DNA of 64,000 nt from Chitinibacter sp. FCG-7 (lineage in GTDB: Bacteria; Pseudomonadota; Gammaproteobacteria; Burkholderiales; Chitinibacteraceae). The stretch is from contig NZ_CP157355.1 in assembly GCF_040047665.1 (NCBI RefSeq), forward strand, positions 1,860,001 to 1,924,000, in the 5' to 3' direction. A model generated the notes under the pieces. It was not told the origin of the DNA. It ran no database searches and saw nothing but the letters and a program-made list of their open reading frames with translations. A program made the translations under genes and the position numbers. This document shows, piece after piece, positions 31,198 to 41,389 of the stretch. The stretch's first letter is position 1. Every line of letters starts with the position of its first letter.

Positions 31198-33966
31198 ATG
31201 AATACATCATTCCTTGCATTTCCTCTGTCGTATGCTCTGCTATGCGCAGGCTTTTTCCCAGTAGTACTGAAGGCGGCTGACACCGTCGAGCCGGAACCAC
31301 CTGCCGAACGCAATTTTGAGGCCGAGTTCTCTGCCAACCAGTCCGATCCATTCGGTTTTGTTGCAACCGGAGAATTAACCGGACTCTTGGGGGAGCAGTA
31401 TCCTGTCTATTCCCGTCTGCAGCTGGGGCAGAATTATCGTGAATTGCTGATGCGGGCGGGGCTGCCATTATTTGGCCAGCAAGGTTTGATTGTTTTAACC
31501 GGTCGTGGTCTATATTCGCGTCAGGAGTATGATTTTGGTTCTTCTTTGACCAAAGCGTGGACTCGCGAATCGACTTTCGGCATTGATATTAGTGGCAAGC
31601 TGTTTGGCTTTAAAACGGGTGCCTACGGTAGCTATAGCAAGGCTCCGGCTAAAGACTTAGGGAGCGTGTTACAAACCATAGAAACGGATGATGTTTATCG
31701 GCAATATCTGCAACCACGGCGTTTGTCGGGTAATCGGGACTGGTCTGGCGGCCTTATGCTTAGCGGTGTAGTTAATCCGACTTTGCGTACTAGCCTGAGT
31801 CTGGGGGTTCAGCGGGTTGAGCGTATTTTAAGTAGTGGCACCCAAGTAAATACCGGCATGACGAGTAGTCTGGCCGTGGATTGGCTGCCTGGTGGCGGTA
31901 GTATGCTCAATGTGAATGGCAATATTAGTCGTGACACTTATGGCGCGAACATTCGCTTCTATTACCCTATAGTTCGTCAGGTTTCGGCATTTGTTCAATG
32001 TAATGGCAGCCGTTATCGCGCAAGTCGCGATAATCAGCTTGCATGCGGGGTCGGTGTGCAATACCGTTTTGGCGCCTCGCCCGCGATAACTACGTTTGAA
32101 ACCGATACTCCAGATACCTTTACTCCGCGCGAATTGATGGATCAAACACGCCAGATCCCGGTGTATGCAACCCATAGCACTACGCCGGTGCAGGTAGATA
32201 ACACGGCCAGCCCAATACTGCTGACAGAAATCAGCAAATCCGGCCTAGATGACAATAGTTCATTTGACCGGCAAACCGGTGATATTGTGGTTACGACAAA
32301 CAGTAATCTGGTCTGTGGTAGTCCGCTGCGATTTACTCGTATCATGGGAGGCAGTGAGGCTAGTTTGCCTCTGAGTCTGCTTAGTACTAATCCGTCCAGT
32401 ACGCCACAAGTGATCCGCTTCGATACACGTGGTTTGCGTCCTTATCTGCAGGGAGGGGCTGCTCCTGCTACATTCATCGCCAGTTTTGAGCAGTGTACGG
32501 TGACTTTGACCAGCTCTGGAGAGCAGCTGATCATCCGCAGCGTAACGACCAAACCCAATCTGCCGGATTCACCCTCAATGCTGCAGGCACCATTAGTGAG
32601 TATCACGGGGACGGCCAGTTTAAGTATCAGTAATCGCCTGACTGATCCGGATGGTTTGCGTAATATTGAATACCTGCTGTATTCAGCTAGAGGCGAGCTG
32701 ATTGGCCGCAATAGCAGTGGCAGTTTTAGTGGATTGAACGCTAATACAGTCTATCAGGCTCAGACCCGCGCCGAAGCGTTGAATAAATCAACTGGGGTCT
32801 ATAGCCAGATTACCTCTCCATTGACTACAGCACAAACACAGGCCGCGACGCCGCCTGTTGTTGGCAATGTGCCGGATCAGAATGGCCAGGTTGGCAGCGC
32901 AATATCGCTGACTCTGAGCAACTTTGTCACTGCAAGTAATGGCGATGCAATTACCGGCTACATGCTAAGTGGAGCACTGCCATCCGGTCTGGTTTTCGAT
33001 AGTACTAGCGGGGTGCTAAGTGGCACGCCGACTGCTGTTGGCTTTGCCACGCTTAGCCTGAGTGCAATGGATAAGGATGGTGTGTCAAATAGTGATAGTT
33101 TTGTACTGACAATCGACCCCGCTCCCGTACCGCCCGTGGTGGCCAGTATTCCTGATCAGATAGCGCAAGCGGGTTCCGCGTTTTCCTTGAATCTGGGTAG
33201 TTTTGTTAGCAGTACGAATGGCGATGCAATTACGAGCTATATGCTCAGTGGTGCTTTGCCATCCGGCCTAGTTTTCAATAGCAACACGGGTATATTGAGT
33301 GGCACGCCGATCGCAGCAGGGACAGTAACACTTGATTTTAGCGCTGCAGATAAAGATGGTGTTTCAAATAGTGATCGTTTTGTACTGACAATCGCACCTG
33401 CTCCCGTACCGCCCGTGGTGGCCAATATTCCTGACCAGACCGGACAGGTTGGTTCCGCATTTTCGCTGAATCTCGGCGGTTTTGTCGCCGCTACAAATGG
33501 TGACGGAATTACTAGCTATATCCTAACTGGTGCTTTGCCATCTGGCTTGGTTTTCAATAGCGGCACGGGGATATTGAGTGGCACGCCAATAGCGGCTGGG
33601 ACGGTAACACTCAGTTTTAGTGCCGCTGACAAAGATGGTGCTTCGAATAGTGATAATTTTGTACTAACCATTATTCCTGCGCCCGGCACTCCTCCGGTTG
33701 TTGGTTCTATCTCGGATCAATTTTATAACTTTGGCACCTTCTCGCTCAATTTGTCCAATTTTGTAACGCCAACCGATGGTGATCCGATCTTGAATTACAG
33801 CTTGAGCGGCTCTCTGCCCGCTGGCCTGAATTTCAATTCATCTACCGGTGTCATTTCTGGCCTTGTGAGTGACACTTCCGGTCTGGATTTCCCGCTTAGT
33901 TTTTCGGCAACAGACAAGAATGGACAATCCAATGTTGTTTCTTTTACGCTGATTAACAGTTTCTAA
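31198..33966 (+). CDS. Outer-membrane barrel protein with C-terminal Ig-like (He_PIG) repeats
   Basis: 922 aa. Signal peptide to about residue 26 (YALLCAGFFPVVLKA). Residues ~40-300 are alternating amphipathic strands ending GVGVQYRF, a typical barrel C-terminal strand. A middle region with two cysteines (LVCGSPLRF, FEQCTVTL) and an Fn3/Ig-like domain follow. The last ~370 residues are four repeats (GDAIT-YMLSGALPSGLVF--TGILSGTP) of the He_PIG/cadherin-like Ig type. A barrel at the N-terminus with an exported C-terminal stalk recalls inverse autotransporters (intimin), but no intimin family motif was recognised. GGAG upstream fixes the ATG at 31198 over an in-frame ATG at 31126. Codon use looks more AT-rich than the neighbours, which may indicate acquisition. 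Confidence 0.65.
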   Translation: MNTSFLAFPLSYALLCAGFFPVVLKAADTVEPEPPAERNFEAEFSANQSDPFGFVATGELTGLLGEQYPVYSRLQLGQNYRELLMRAGLPLFGQQGLIVLTGRGLYSRQEYDFGSSLTKAWTRESTFGIDISGKLFGFKTGAYGSYSKAPAKDLGSVLQTIETDDVYRQYLQPRRLSGNRDWSGGLMLSGVVNPTLRTSLSLGVQRVERILSSGTQVNTGMTSSLAVDWLPGGGSMLNVNGNISRDTYGANIRFYYPIVRQVSAFVQCNGSRYRASRDNQLACGVGVQYRFGASPAITTFETDTPDTFTPRELMDQTRQIPVYATHSTTPVQVDNTASPILLTEISKSGLDDNSSFDRQTGDIVVTTNSNLVCGSPLRFTRIMGGSEASLPLSLLSTNPSSTPQVIRFDTRGLRPYLQGGAAPATFIASFEQCTVTLTSSGEQLIIRSVTTKPNLPDSPSMLQAPLVSITGTASLSISNRLTDPDGLRNIEYLLYSARGELIGRNSSGSFSGLNANTVYQAQTRAEALNKSTGVYSQITSPLTTAQTQAATPPVVGNVPDQNGQVGSAISLTLSNFVTASNGDAITGYMLSGALPSGLVFDSTSGVLSGTPTAVGFATLSLSAMDKDGVSNSDSFVLTIDPAPVPPVVASIPDQIAQAGSAFSLNLGSFVSSTNGDAITSYMLSGALPSGLVFNSNTGILSGTPIAAGTVTLDFSAADKDGVSNSDRFVLTIAPAPVPPVVANIPDQTGQVGSAFSLNLGGFVAATNGDGITSYILTGALPSGLVFNSGTGILSGTPIAAGTVTLSFSAADKDGASNSDNFVLTIIPAPGTPPVVGSISDQFYNFGTFSLNLSNFVTPTDGDPILNYSLSGSLPAGLNFNSSTGVISGLVSDTSGLDFPLSFSATDKNGQSNVVSFTLINSF

Positions 33967-34256
33967 GTGAAGGATAAGCAGCTTGGTTTCGGGGGTGGTG
34001 ATGTGTTCCCATGAGTATATGCGAGGGTAGGTTAAACAAATAAGTGCAATAAGGGATTGATCTTGCATGAGTTGATACTGCCAGAGGCAGATCGTTTCCC
34101 CAACAATTTTACTGAAAAACCTGACGATATCTTCGATTAAACCGAATATTAATCTGTCTTTATCTTATTTAATCTTGTAAGTGCTGCTGCGGCCTTGATC
34201 GACAATTTTGACGAAAACCGTGCAGCGCACATAACAAACAGACGAAGAGGGTAAAC
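33967..34256. promoter_or_regulatory. AT-rich intergenic region with a candidate promoter for the SPFH gene
   Basis: 290 bp. No terminator is evident after the barrel protein; CTGCC-AGA-GGCAG at 34079-34091 is a short hairpin without a T run. A plausible sigma70 pair is TTGACG (34208-34213) and CATAAC (34230-34235), 16 nt apart, ending just before the ribosome site GAAGAGGG. Confidence 0.4.
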
Positions 34257-35145
34257 ATGGTTTTTCTGAGAGATATCAGGGTGGTGTTGGGGGTTGCTGG
34301 TGATTGCAACCGGTATTCTGGTGCATTTTTTTGTTGCATCGGTGGCCGCCAATCACGTGGGCGTTGAATTTAACAGGATTGACGGCCGTGTCGAGCCTGT
34401 GCCTTTATCGAGTGGCTGGCACATCATCGGGGTTGGCACCAGCGTGGTCGAATTTCCGACCTTTACGCAGACCTATACCTGGACGCAGCAACGGGGCGAG
34501 AGCGCGGGTGGCGATGAATCGATGAATTTTCAGGTCGCCTCCGGTGTGGTGATTAATGCGGATATCAGTATTTCTTACAGCATTGATTCAAGTAAAGCGC
34601 CTGTGCTGTACCAGAAATATAAACGCGGTTATGAAGAAATCACCAGCCAGATTATCCGCAATGCTATCCGCAATGCGCTGAATAATTATGGTACAGCCTA
34701 CGATGCCGAAGGCCTGCTGGCTGGTGGCAAAATCCGTCTCGCTGAGCAAGTACGGGCCAAAATTAATCAGGAAATGAATCAATACGGCATCGTGGTTGAG
34801 CAATTTGGTTTTGTGAACGAAATGCGCTTACCGCCCAATATTCAAAACGCGATCAATGCCAAGATTCAAGCCACGCAAGAGGCGCTGCAATCAGAAGCTT
34901 TGCTGCGCAAAAACCAAGCCGATGCCGCCAATGCGGTTGCGGTAGCCAAAGGTAAGGCCGAGGCGAAAATTGCCGAAGCCGAGGGGGACGCTAAAGCGCT
35001 GGAAGTGGTCGGTGAAGCGATCAAGAAATACGGCGCCGAAGCGGCGCAAGTGAAAAACCAAACGCTGTGGATTGAGAAATGGAATGGCCAATTGCCAACG
35101 ACAAGTTTGGGCAATAACACCACGGCGATGGTGGGCGTGAAATAA
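34257..35145 (+). CDS. SPFH/prohibitin-family membrane protein, frameshifted near the start
   Basis: Membrane-scaffold protein of the SPFH (band 7) family. The ATG at 34257 with ribosome site AAGAGGG begins MVFLRDIRVVLG, but a run of five G (34289-34293) puts the rest out of frame. With four G it reads on as LLVIATGILVHFFVASVAAN (membrane anchor) and gives 295 aa. The remainder is the SPFH domain (GVEFNRIDGRVEPVPLSSGWH; SYSIDSSKAPVLYQKYKRGYEEI) and a C-terminal Ala/Glu-rich helix (NAVAVAKGKAEAKIAEAEGD). Without correction, only a TTG start at 34294 would open the main frame. The G-run location favours a sequencing error. Confidence 0.85.
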
Positions 35146-35164
35146 GTATCTGGAAATAGCAAAA

Positions 35165-35204
35165 AATACCCCTGCAACGATTTAGCGGCAGGGGTATTTA
35201 TCTT
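35165..35204. terminator. Bidirectional terminator between SPFH and beta-lactamase-like genes
   Basis: Stem AATACCCCTGC / GCAGGGGTATT (35165-35175, 35188-35198) with A run on the left and T-rich sequence on the right. It serves both convergent genes. Confidence 0.85.
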
Positions 35205-35239
35205 TTGGCTATGCTCAATATGGCTTTCGAAGGTATACC
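35191..35239. repeat. Possible palindromic element, copy E (degenerate)
   Basis: GGGGTAT, 37 nt, ATACC, with the ATACC end touching the stop codon of the beta-lactamase-like gene, as in copy A. The inner arms (TCTTTTG, TTTCGAA) do not match the consensus, and the left end is shared with the terminator stem, so membership is doubtful. Confidence 0.3.
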
Positions 35240-36734
35240 TATTCCAGTATCCCTTCGGCCACATTGCCCCACGGGCTGTCTTCAACGTAGATTTTTTTGC
35301 CTTTGAATTTGAGCTTTAGGCTGTAGCGTTCGTATTCTTCGGGCGGGAAGCTTTCGATCAACAGCGTTGTTTTATCCTGCCATTGCATCCGCGCTGCGTA
35401 TTGGCTGTTCGGTGCAGACTTTACTGCTTCGTTGTTGACCGGATATTGATACGTTGAGTATTTCCATTCACCTGCAAAGCCAGTAGGGATTTTTTCGATA
35501 ATGTGTGGCATGTCTTTTAGGTGATATTCAAGTGTCGCTTGATCTTTTGCTAGCGTGAACTTGATTTTAGATAGCCAAAAATCATTAAAACGAATTGCTT
35601 TATGGTGCAGTTTCTTTTCCAGCGGTGAGCGCAAAGTGCTTGCCGCAGCGCCTTGTTCAAACTGGCTGATCTGCTCTGCTAATTGTTGCGTAGCGGCTGG
35701 ATCGCTGGCGGCCGATGTATCACTTTGTAAAAAGCGCTGACCGACTTGATCAAGCCCAATCACGTCCATTTCTTTGAGCGGGCTTTTGGCCGTCATCACC
35801 ATCGTGATATTTTCTTTGGGTAAAACCGCAATCGTTTGGCCACCCCACCCATTGCTGCGTACCAGCCCTTGCCGACCCACCACTGTGCGCCGTAGGCAGG
35901 GATGTTAGAAAATTTACCCACCGTGGCTACTCGCTGTTGCGTACTGTAGGTAATCCATTGTTGAGGAATGATTTGCTGGCCTTGCCACTTTCCTTGCTGG
36001 CGGTAGAGCTCGCCAAATTTGAGCATATCGCGCGGCAAAATATACAGGCCGCGACCGCCACCATATTGACCATGCTTGTTTTGTACCCAGCGGGTATTTT
36101 TGATGGCCAGCGGTTTAAATAGTTTGGCTTCGGCGTAATCGGCCAATGGCATACCTGTGGCCGCGCTAATCAAGGCGCCGAGCAAATCCGACTCGGCGCT
36201 GTTGTAGGTAAATTGACCGACTTTATCGGAGTTAATCGGATAGCTTAAATACGCTTTGATCCAATCGTCGGCCTCGCGCACTTTGCCCCAATCATTGAAG
36301 GCGCTACCAAAATATTCACTTTTCCATTCAACGCCGGTCGACATGCTGGCCAATTTTTCAACCGTTAGGATTTTGGCGTTTGGCAATTCAGCATACTGCG
36401 GCAGGATGTCGGCTACGGTGTTGCTGAGTTTCAATTTACTCTCGCCAATCGCGATGCCGAGCAAGGCCGAAACGACGCTTTTGGTTACCGAATTGATCTG
36501 ATGCACGATATCACTGCGATTGGGGGCGGCGTAGGCCTCGAGCACGATCTGGCCATTGCGCGCGATAATCACGCTATCGACATTGGTGCCCGGCGTTTGC
36601 AAATACTTCATCATATTCGCCAATTTGCTTGAGCTAAGGCCTTGGCTTTCTGGGCTGACCTGATCGAGTGATGCGGCAAGACTAGGGTTGGTACAGATTA
36701 GAGAAAAGGTACTGGCAATAAGGAAGGGCTTCAT
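35239..36734 (-). CDS. Serine hydrolase of the beta-lactamase/CubicO family, frameshifted
   Basis: Exported serine hydrolase (class C beta-lactamase fold). Signal peptide MKPFLIASTFSLICTNPSLA; catalytic SVTK (S-x-x-K) in NSVTKSVVSALLG; second motif YNSAESDLLG. The first frame runs into GWYAAMGGVAKRL; the second contains NGWGGQTIAVLPKENITMVMTA. One G missing in the run at 35848-35850 restores the family motif AAMGWGGQ and gives 498 aa. Residues after the hydrolase domain (~370-498) form an additional C-terminal region. Substrate unknown; it need not be a beta-lactam. A second in-frame ATG at 36758 is possible; neither has a clear ribosome site. Confidence 0.8.
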
Positions 36735-36898
36735 CGGCAAATGTTCAATGGCTGTCATTAAAATTTCTCAGATATTTTGTCTGGTTTAATTATTACAGCA
36801 ATCAAGGTTTACAGATTCAGCCGATTACGCCGGTTTGTAGCCCCTGCCCAAGTGTAGCTATTGAGCTAAAGTCCATGCTGCGGCTGTGCCGTATAGAC

Positions 36899-36937
36899 AA
36901 AAGCCAGACAAGGCACGCTGTGCACTGTCTGGCTTTT
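36899..36937. terminator. Terminator-like hairpin downstream of the DUF2189 gene
   Basis: Stem AAAAGCCAGACA / TGTCTGGCTTTT with a 15-nt loop. It lies 27 bp beyond the stop of the minus-strand DUF2189 gene, with T residues at the 3' side in either direction. Confidence 0.75.
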
Positions 36938-36963
36938 GGAGATGGCTTGAACAGGGGTTGCGA

Positions 36964-37731
36964 CTATTCAATCATCTCTTTGTAGGCGTACCACGTGGCG
37001 TGCCCAAGTAGTGGGAAGATCACAATCAGGCCGACCAGATAGGTGGCAAAGCCAATTGCAGTCAGGATAACGATCAGTGCGGCCCAAATCACCATGGTGC
37101 TGATGTTTTCTGCTACAGCACGCAGGCTTGTCATCATGGCTGTAACACTATCTACTTCTCTGTCGGCCAACATCGGGATCGATACGGCAGTCAGTGCAAA
37201 AACAAAGCAGGCCAGCAAGAAACCTGCTGCCCCCCATACCAGTGTGAAATTGAGGTACTCGCCAGTTAGTGCCTCAATGATTGAGGCTCCGACGGGCACC
37301 TGGCCGTTGTATAACAATGCAAACAGAATGGCCGAGACACGCTCCCACGCAATCGCTACCATGCCCAGTATCACACCCAGAAATGCGATCTGGCTCAGAT
37401 TGCGGGTCACGTCACGCAGCGATTGCATAAATGAGGTCGTCCGGCCTTCTTCCCGCTCGCTGGTCAGCTCGTAAATACCAGCAGCAGCCAAGGGCGATAA
37501 CAGCAGAAAACCGGTGATCAGTGTGGTAAAGAAATGGCCGTTTGGATCGGCGATGCCCAGCATCAGCCAGCCCACAGTAGTAATGATGAGTCCATATGCC
37601 AAGCTCGGGCCGGGATGTTGCAGCAAATCGGCCATCCCCATTTTCAGCCAAGCCAGCGGGCGATCGGCTGTGACTTTGCGGGTTTTGGGCAGCGTGAAGT
37701 GTTGATCCAGTTCGCTTAAATGCAGGTCCAT
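36964..37731 (-). CDS. DUF2189 integral membrane protein
   Basis: 255 aa with about six hydrophobic segments: LAYGLIITTVGWLMLGIA, LITGFLLLSPLAAAGIYEL, IAFLGVILGMVAIAWERVSAIL, LVWGAAGFLLACFVFALTAV and two near the C-terminus. The motif TSEREEGRTTSFMQSLRD after the second membrane pair is typical of DUF2189 proteins, which are common beside cytochrome oxidase genes in proteobacteria. Function unknown. The second ATG (37731) is preferred because GGGAG lies 7 nt before it; the ATG at 37737 is too close. Divergent from coxB. Confidence 0.85.
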   Translation of the reverse strand: MDLHLSELDQHFTLPKTRKVTADRPLAWLKMGMADLLQHPGPSLAYGLIITTVGWLMLGIADPNGHFFTTLITGFLLLSPLAAAGIYELTSEREEGRTTSFMQSLRDVTRNLSQIAFLGVILGMVAIAWERVSAILFALLYNGQVPVGASIIEALTGEYLNFTLVWGAAGFLLACFVFALTAVSIPMLADREVDSVTAMMTSLRAVAENISTMVIWAALIVILTAIGFATYLVGLIVIFPLLGHATWYAYKEMIE

Positions 37732-37935
37732 GATCATGCTCCCGAGATAGGCTTTGAGAAGGCGGTAATGATTCTTGTTAGACCGGATTGAAGCAGGATG
37801 TTGGTTCGAACCGACGGGCGGCTATGTTGCGATGCAATAAAAACTGGCTAAGAATCAATAACTTGCCAGAGCTGGAAACTTTGCTAGCTTATAGAAAAGC
37901 GCTGCTGGTTGTCAGCAGGGGCGGAGATTGCAGCG

Positions 37936-39069
37936 ATGAACCTTTCTTGTCGTCATCACCGAAACATCTGCATTGCCATCGCCAGTGTGGCCACTGTGCC
38001 TGTAATGGCAGCAGGCGAATTCTGGACATTCACGCCGCCAGCGAGCCAGATGGCGCTGAATATCGAAGGCTTACATAGCTATCTGATGGTGGTGATTCTG
38101 GCGATCTTTGTGCTGGTGTTCGGCTTTATGTTTTATGCGATTTTGCGACACCGCAAATCACTGGGGCATGTGGCCAAGCCATTCCACGAAAACGTTACCA
38201 TCGAGATTCTGTGGACCCTGATTCCTGCCATTATCTTGTTGGCCATGGCTTGGCCAGCCGCCAGTGTGGTGCTGGCGCAGAGAGACACGCGGGGTGCAGC
38301 CATGACGATCAAGGCCACAGGTTTTCAGTGGTTCTGGTCTTACGATTATCTTGATTACGGTTTTGGCTTCAAGAGCAAGCTGGCTACGCCACGTGCCCAG
38401 ATTGATAATCATCACGGTGAAGGGCAGGCCAAGGGCGAGCATTATCTGCTGGAAGTTGATCATGAAGTGGTGGTGCCGGTTGGGCAAAAAATCCGCATTT
38501 TGACGACTGCAAATGATGTGATTCATAGCTGGGGCGTTCCCGCTTTTGGCGTCAAACAGGATGCAATTCCCGGCTTTATCCGTGATACCTGGTTTACTGC
38601 CGACAAAATCGGCACTTTCCGTGGTCAATGTGTTGAGCTGTGCGGCAAGGATCATGCCTTTATGCCGATTGTGGTGAAAGTAGTCAGCCAGACCGACTTC
38701 AAGCAGTGGGTGGCCGAGCAACAAGCTCGCGCCAAGGCCATGAAGGACGACCCGAACAAGACCTGGACTCAGCCCGAGCTGCTGGCGCGCGGCAAGCAGG
38801 TGTACGAAGCCAATTGTGCTGCGTGCCATAAAGTGGACGGTACTGGCGGCGGGCCTTTCCCCAGCATGGTGGGTTCTAAGCTGGTTACAGGTGATAAGGC
38901 CGGGCATGTACAGATGGTGCTCAATGGCAAAAATGCGATGCCAGCCTGGGCTAGCTTGTCCGACGTCGAGATTGCCGCTGTGATTAGTTACGAGCGCAAT
39001 AGCTGGGGCAATCAAAGCGGCTTTGTATTGCCTGCCGAGGTTCGGGCAGCCCGAGGAGCGAGTCAATGA
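37936..39069 (+). CDS. coxB: Cytochrome c oxidase subunit II with fused cytochrome c (caa3 type)
   Basis: 377 aa. Signal/anchor region, then two membrane helices ([42 protein letters not shown]). The CuA-binding site [12 protein letters not shown] holds the two Cys, His and Met ligands, and the substrate-side motif QWFWSYDY is present. A C-terminal cytochrome c domain carries the heme site CAACH and a downstream Met ligand in NAMPAW. Electron entry is therefore direct, as in caa3 oxidases. The ATG at 37936 has GGAG upstream; the frame is open to 37909. Overlaps coxA (ATGA). Confidence 0.95.
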   Translation: MNLSCRHHRNICIAIASVATVPVMAAGEFWTFTPPASQMALNIEGLHSYLMVVILAIFVLVFGFMFYAILRHRKSLGHVAKPFHENVTIEILWTLIPAIILLAMAWPAASVVLAQRDTRGAAMTIKATGFQWFWSYDYLDYGFGFKSKLATPRAQIDNHHGEGQAKGEHYLLEVDHEVVVPVGQKIRILTTANDVIHSWGVPAFGVKQDAIPGFIRDTWFTADKIGTFRGQCVELCGKDHAFMPIVVKVVSQTDFKQWVAEQQARAKAMKDDPNKTWTQPELLARGKQVYEANCAACHKVDGTGGGPFPSMVGSKLVTGDKAGHVQMVLNGKNAMPAWASLSDVEIAAVISYERNSWGNQSGFVLPAEVRAARGASQ

Positions 39070-40724
39070 GCACAGTGATCAAGGCGGCAGATACAGTTGA
39101 TACTCACGGGGTAGATACTCATGGGGGGCATCACGCTGAACACCATGCTGGATGGGTGCGCTGGCTATATGCCACCAACCATAAAGACATTGGCACGCTT
39201 TATTTGTGGTTTGCCTTTGCCATGTTCATTACCGGCGGAGTGATGGCGCTGGGCATCCGAGCCGAGCTGTTCCAGCCCGGATTGCAATTCTGGCAGCCCG
39301 AATTCTTCAACCAGCTCACCACCTTGCACGGCATTATCATGGTGTTTGGCGCGATCATGCCCGCGTTCACTGGCCTGGCCAACTGGATGTTGCCGCTGAT
39401 GCTGGGCGCGCCGGATATGGCGTTTGCGCGGATGAATAACTGGAGCTTCTGGCTGCTGCCTCCTGCGGCTGCACTGCTGCTGATTTCGTTGTTTGTCCCC
39501 GGTGGCGCAGCGGCTGGCGGCTGGACTTTGTATCCGCCGCTGTCGGCGCAAGCTGGGATGGGGATGGATCTGGCGATTTTCAGTATTCACCTGCTGGGTT
39601 TGAGCTCGATTATGGGCTCGATCAATATCATTACCACCATTCTGAATATGCGTGCGCCGGGCATGACACTATTGAAAATGCCTTTGTTTGCTTGGACATC
39701 GCTGGTGACCGCGTATCTACTGATTGCTGTGGCACCCGTGCTGGCCGGGGCGGTGACCATGTTGCTGACCGACCGGCATTTCGGCACCCATTTCTTTAGT
39801 GCTGCTGGTGGTGGTGATCCGGTGTTGTTCCAGCATATTTTCTGGTTTTTCGGCCACCCCGAGGTCTACATCATGGCCTTGCCCGCGTTCGGGATTGTTA
39901 GCCAGATTATTCCCACCTTTGCCCGTAAGCCACTATTTGGCTATGTCTCGATGGTGTATGCCACCTGCTCGATTGCCATTCTGTCGTTTATGGTCTGGGG
40001 CCATCACATGTTTTCAGTCGGCATGCCCGCTACGGCGCAGCTGTTTTTCATGTTTCTGACCATGCTGATTGCCGTGCCAACCGGAGTCAAAGTATTTAAC
40101 TGGATCGCCACCATGTGGCAGGGTAGCCTGACTTTTGAAACGCCGATGCTGTTTGCGATTGGTTTTGTCTGCCTGTTTACCGTTGGCGGTTTTTCCGGGC
40201 TGGTATTGTCAATCGCGCCGGTCGATACGCAAATGCACGATACCTATTATGTGGTCGCGCATTTTCACTATGTACTGGTCGCTGGTGCTTTGTTTAGCCT
40301 GTTTGCCGCGGTGTATTACTGGCTGCCGAAGTGGACGGGCTATATGTATCACGAAGGCCGCGGCAAGCTGCATTTCTGGTGGTCGATGGTCTGGTTTAAC
40401 GTCACCTTCTTTCCAATGCACTTTCTGGGGCTGGCCGGTATGCCACGGCGTATTCCGGATTACGCCTTGCAATTTACCGATTTCAATACGGTAGCCAGCG
40501 TGGGAGCATTCTGCTTTGGTCTGGGTCAATTGCTGTTTTTTTATAATGTGATTCATACCATTCGTGGTGGAGTAGGGCCCGCGCCTGCGTCTCCATGGGA
40601 AGGCGGCAATACACTGGAGTGGGAAGTCGCCTCGCCTGCGCCGCACCACACTTGGGAAAGTCCGCCGGATATTGAAACAGTCAGGCGCGGCCTGATCGCG
40701 CAGGCCGTGGAGGAAAAACCGTGA
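39066..40724 (+). CDS. coxA: Cytochrome c oxidase subunit I
   Basis: Catalytic heme-copper oxidase subunit of 552 aa with 12 membrane helices. Diagnostic motifs: heme a ligand in [15 protein letters not shown]; CuB His and the cross-linked Tyr in [37 protein letters not shown] segment [11 protein letters not shown]. The N-terminus carries a His/Gly-rich extension ([16 protein letters not shown]). Coupled to coxB and to the next small gene by overlapping start/stop codons. Confidence 0.97.
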   Translation: MSTVIKAADTVDTHGVDTHGGHHAEHHAGWVRWLYATNHKDIGTLYLWFAFAMFITGGVMALGIRAELFQPGLQFWQPEFFNQLTTLHGIIMVFGAIMPAFTGLANWMLPLMLGAPDMAFARMNNWSFWLLPPAAALLLISLFVPGGAAAGGWTLYPPLSAQAGMGMDLAIFSIHLLGLSSIMGSINIITTILNMRAPGMTLLKMPLFAWTSLVTAYLLIAVAPVLAGAVTMLLTDRHFGTHFFSAAGGGDPVLFQHIFWFFGHPEVYIMALPAFGIVSQIIPTFARKPLFGYVSMVYATCSIAILSFMVWGHHMFSVGMPATAQLFFMFLTMLIAVPTGVKVFNWIATMWQGSLTFETPMLFAIGFVCLFTVGGFSGLVLSIAPVDTQMHDTYYVVAHFHYVLVAGALFSLFAAVYYWLPKWTGYMYHEGRGKLHFWWSMVWFNVTFFPMHFLGLAGMPRRIPDYALQFTDFNTVASVGAFCFGLGQLLFFYNVIHTIRGGVGPAPASPWEGGNTLEWEVASPAPHHTWESPPDIETVRRGLIAQAVEEKP

Positions 40725-40816
40725 ATTCGAACATCAAAACAGCACTTAAACTCACTGCTCTGGCGCTGCTGTTTTTCTGCCTGGCTATTATCAGGCAGCT
40801 ATGGGTATTGAGCTAA
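40721..40816 (+). CDS. Cytochrome oxidase small assembly protein (CoxSAP-like), 31 aa
   Basis: GTG start overlapping the coxA stop (GTGA) with a strong GGAGG ribosome site. The peptide is one hydrophobic helix after a short basic N-terminus ([10 protein letters not shown] then [20 protein letters not shown]). Betaproteobacterial cox operons usually carry a ~30-40-aa single-helix small assembly protein exactly between coxA and ctaG; size, topology and place all fit. Too short for ordinary gene calling. Confidence 0.7.
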   Translation: MNSNIKTALKLTALALLFFCLAIIRQLWVLS

Positions 40817-40864
40817 AGGCTAGATGAATATTGCTCTGCAGCTCATTACATGGGTGGGTATGTC

Positions 40865-41386
40865 ATGACCTCAAGCACTGCGCAACGCAAAAATCAGGTG
40901 TTGGCCGTCAAGCTCGGCCTGCTGGCCTTGCTGATGTTCGGCTTTGGCTATGCCTTGTCGCCGTTTTATGCCGCCTTCTGCCAATGGCTAGGAATAGATC
41001 GCGCCGATGCCAGCCTCACCCGGCCCGGTACATCGATCCGGGTAGAGTTTGACGTGAATGTCGCACCCGGTCTGCCCGTGGCGATGCAGGCACTCGATGG
41101 CGTGGTGACCGCGCAGGCGGGTGGCTTGCTCAAATCCCGCTTTGTGCTGCGCAATGATAGTGACCAAGCGCTCACGGTGCGGGCGGTACCCAGCTTTGCG
41201 CCGGTCCGCGCTGCTGGTTTGCTGCAAAAGCTGGAGTGTTTCTGCTTTGACGCCCTGACTTTGCAAGCACGCGAAACGCGCGAAGTGACGGTGGTGCTGC
41301 TGATCGCCGAGCAGTTACCGCTAGAAATGGGCGCTGCCACCCTGTCATATAGCCTGCAACGCGGTGCTGCCGCCGGGGCGGGCTAG
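40865..41386 (+). CDS. ctaG: Cytochrome c oxidase assembly protein CtaG/Cox11
   Basis: Copper chaperone delivering Cu to the CuB centre of CoxA. 173 aa: one N-terminal membrane helix (LGLLALLMFGFGYALSPFYAAFCQWLGI), then a periplasmic Ig-like domain with the copper-binding CFCF motif (KLECFCFDALTL). The ATG at 40865 has GGGTGGG upstream and fits better than the in-frame ATG at 40850. Confidence 0.94.
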   Translation: MTSSTAQRKNQVLAVKLGLLALLMFGFGYALSPFYAAFCQWLGIDRADASLTRPGTSIRVEFDVNVAPGLPVAMQALDGVVTAQAGGLLKSRFVLRNDSDQALTVRAVPSFAPVRAAGLLQKLECFCFDALTLQARETREVTVVLLIAEQLPLEMGAATLSYSLQRGAAAGAG

Positions 41387-41389
41387 GGG

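Noticed and set aside
38158..39066. A 302-codon minus-strand frame antisense to coxB.
   Set aside because: coxB shows CuA and heme c motifs on the plus strand; the antisense frame is a shadow.
40828..40864. Left-arm-like sequence ATATTGCTCTGCAGCTCATT before ctaG.
   Set aside because: Resembles half of copies C and D, but no right arm follows at the expected distance; not called as an element.
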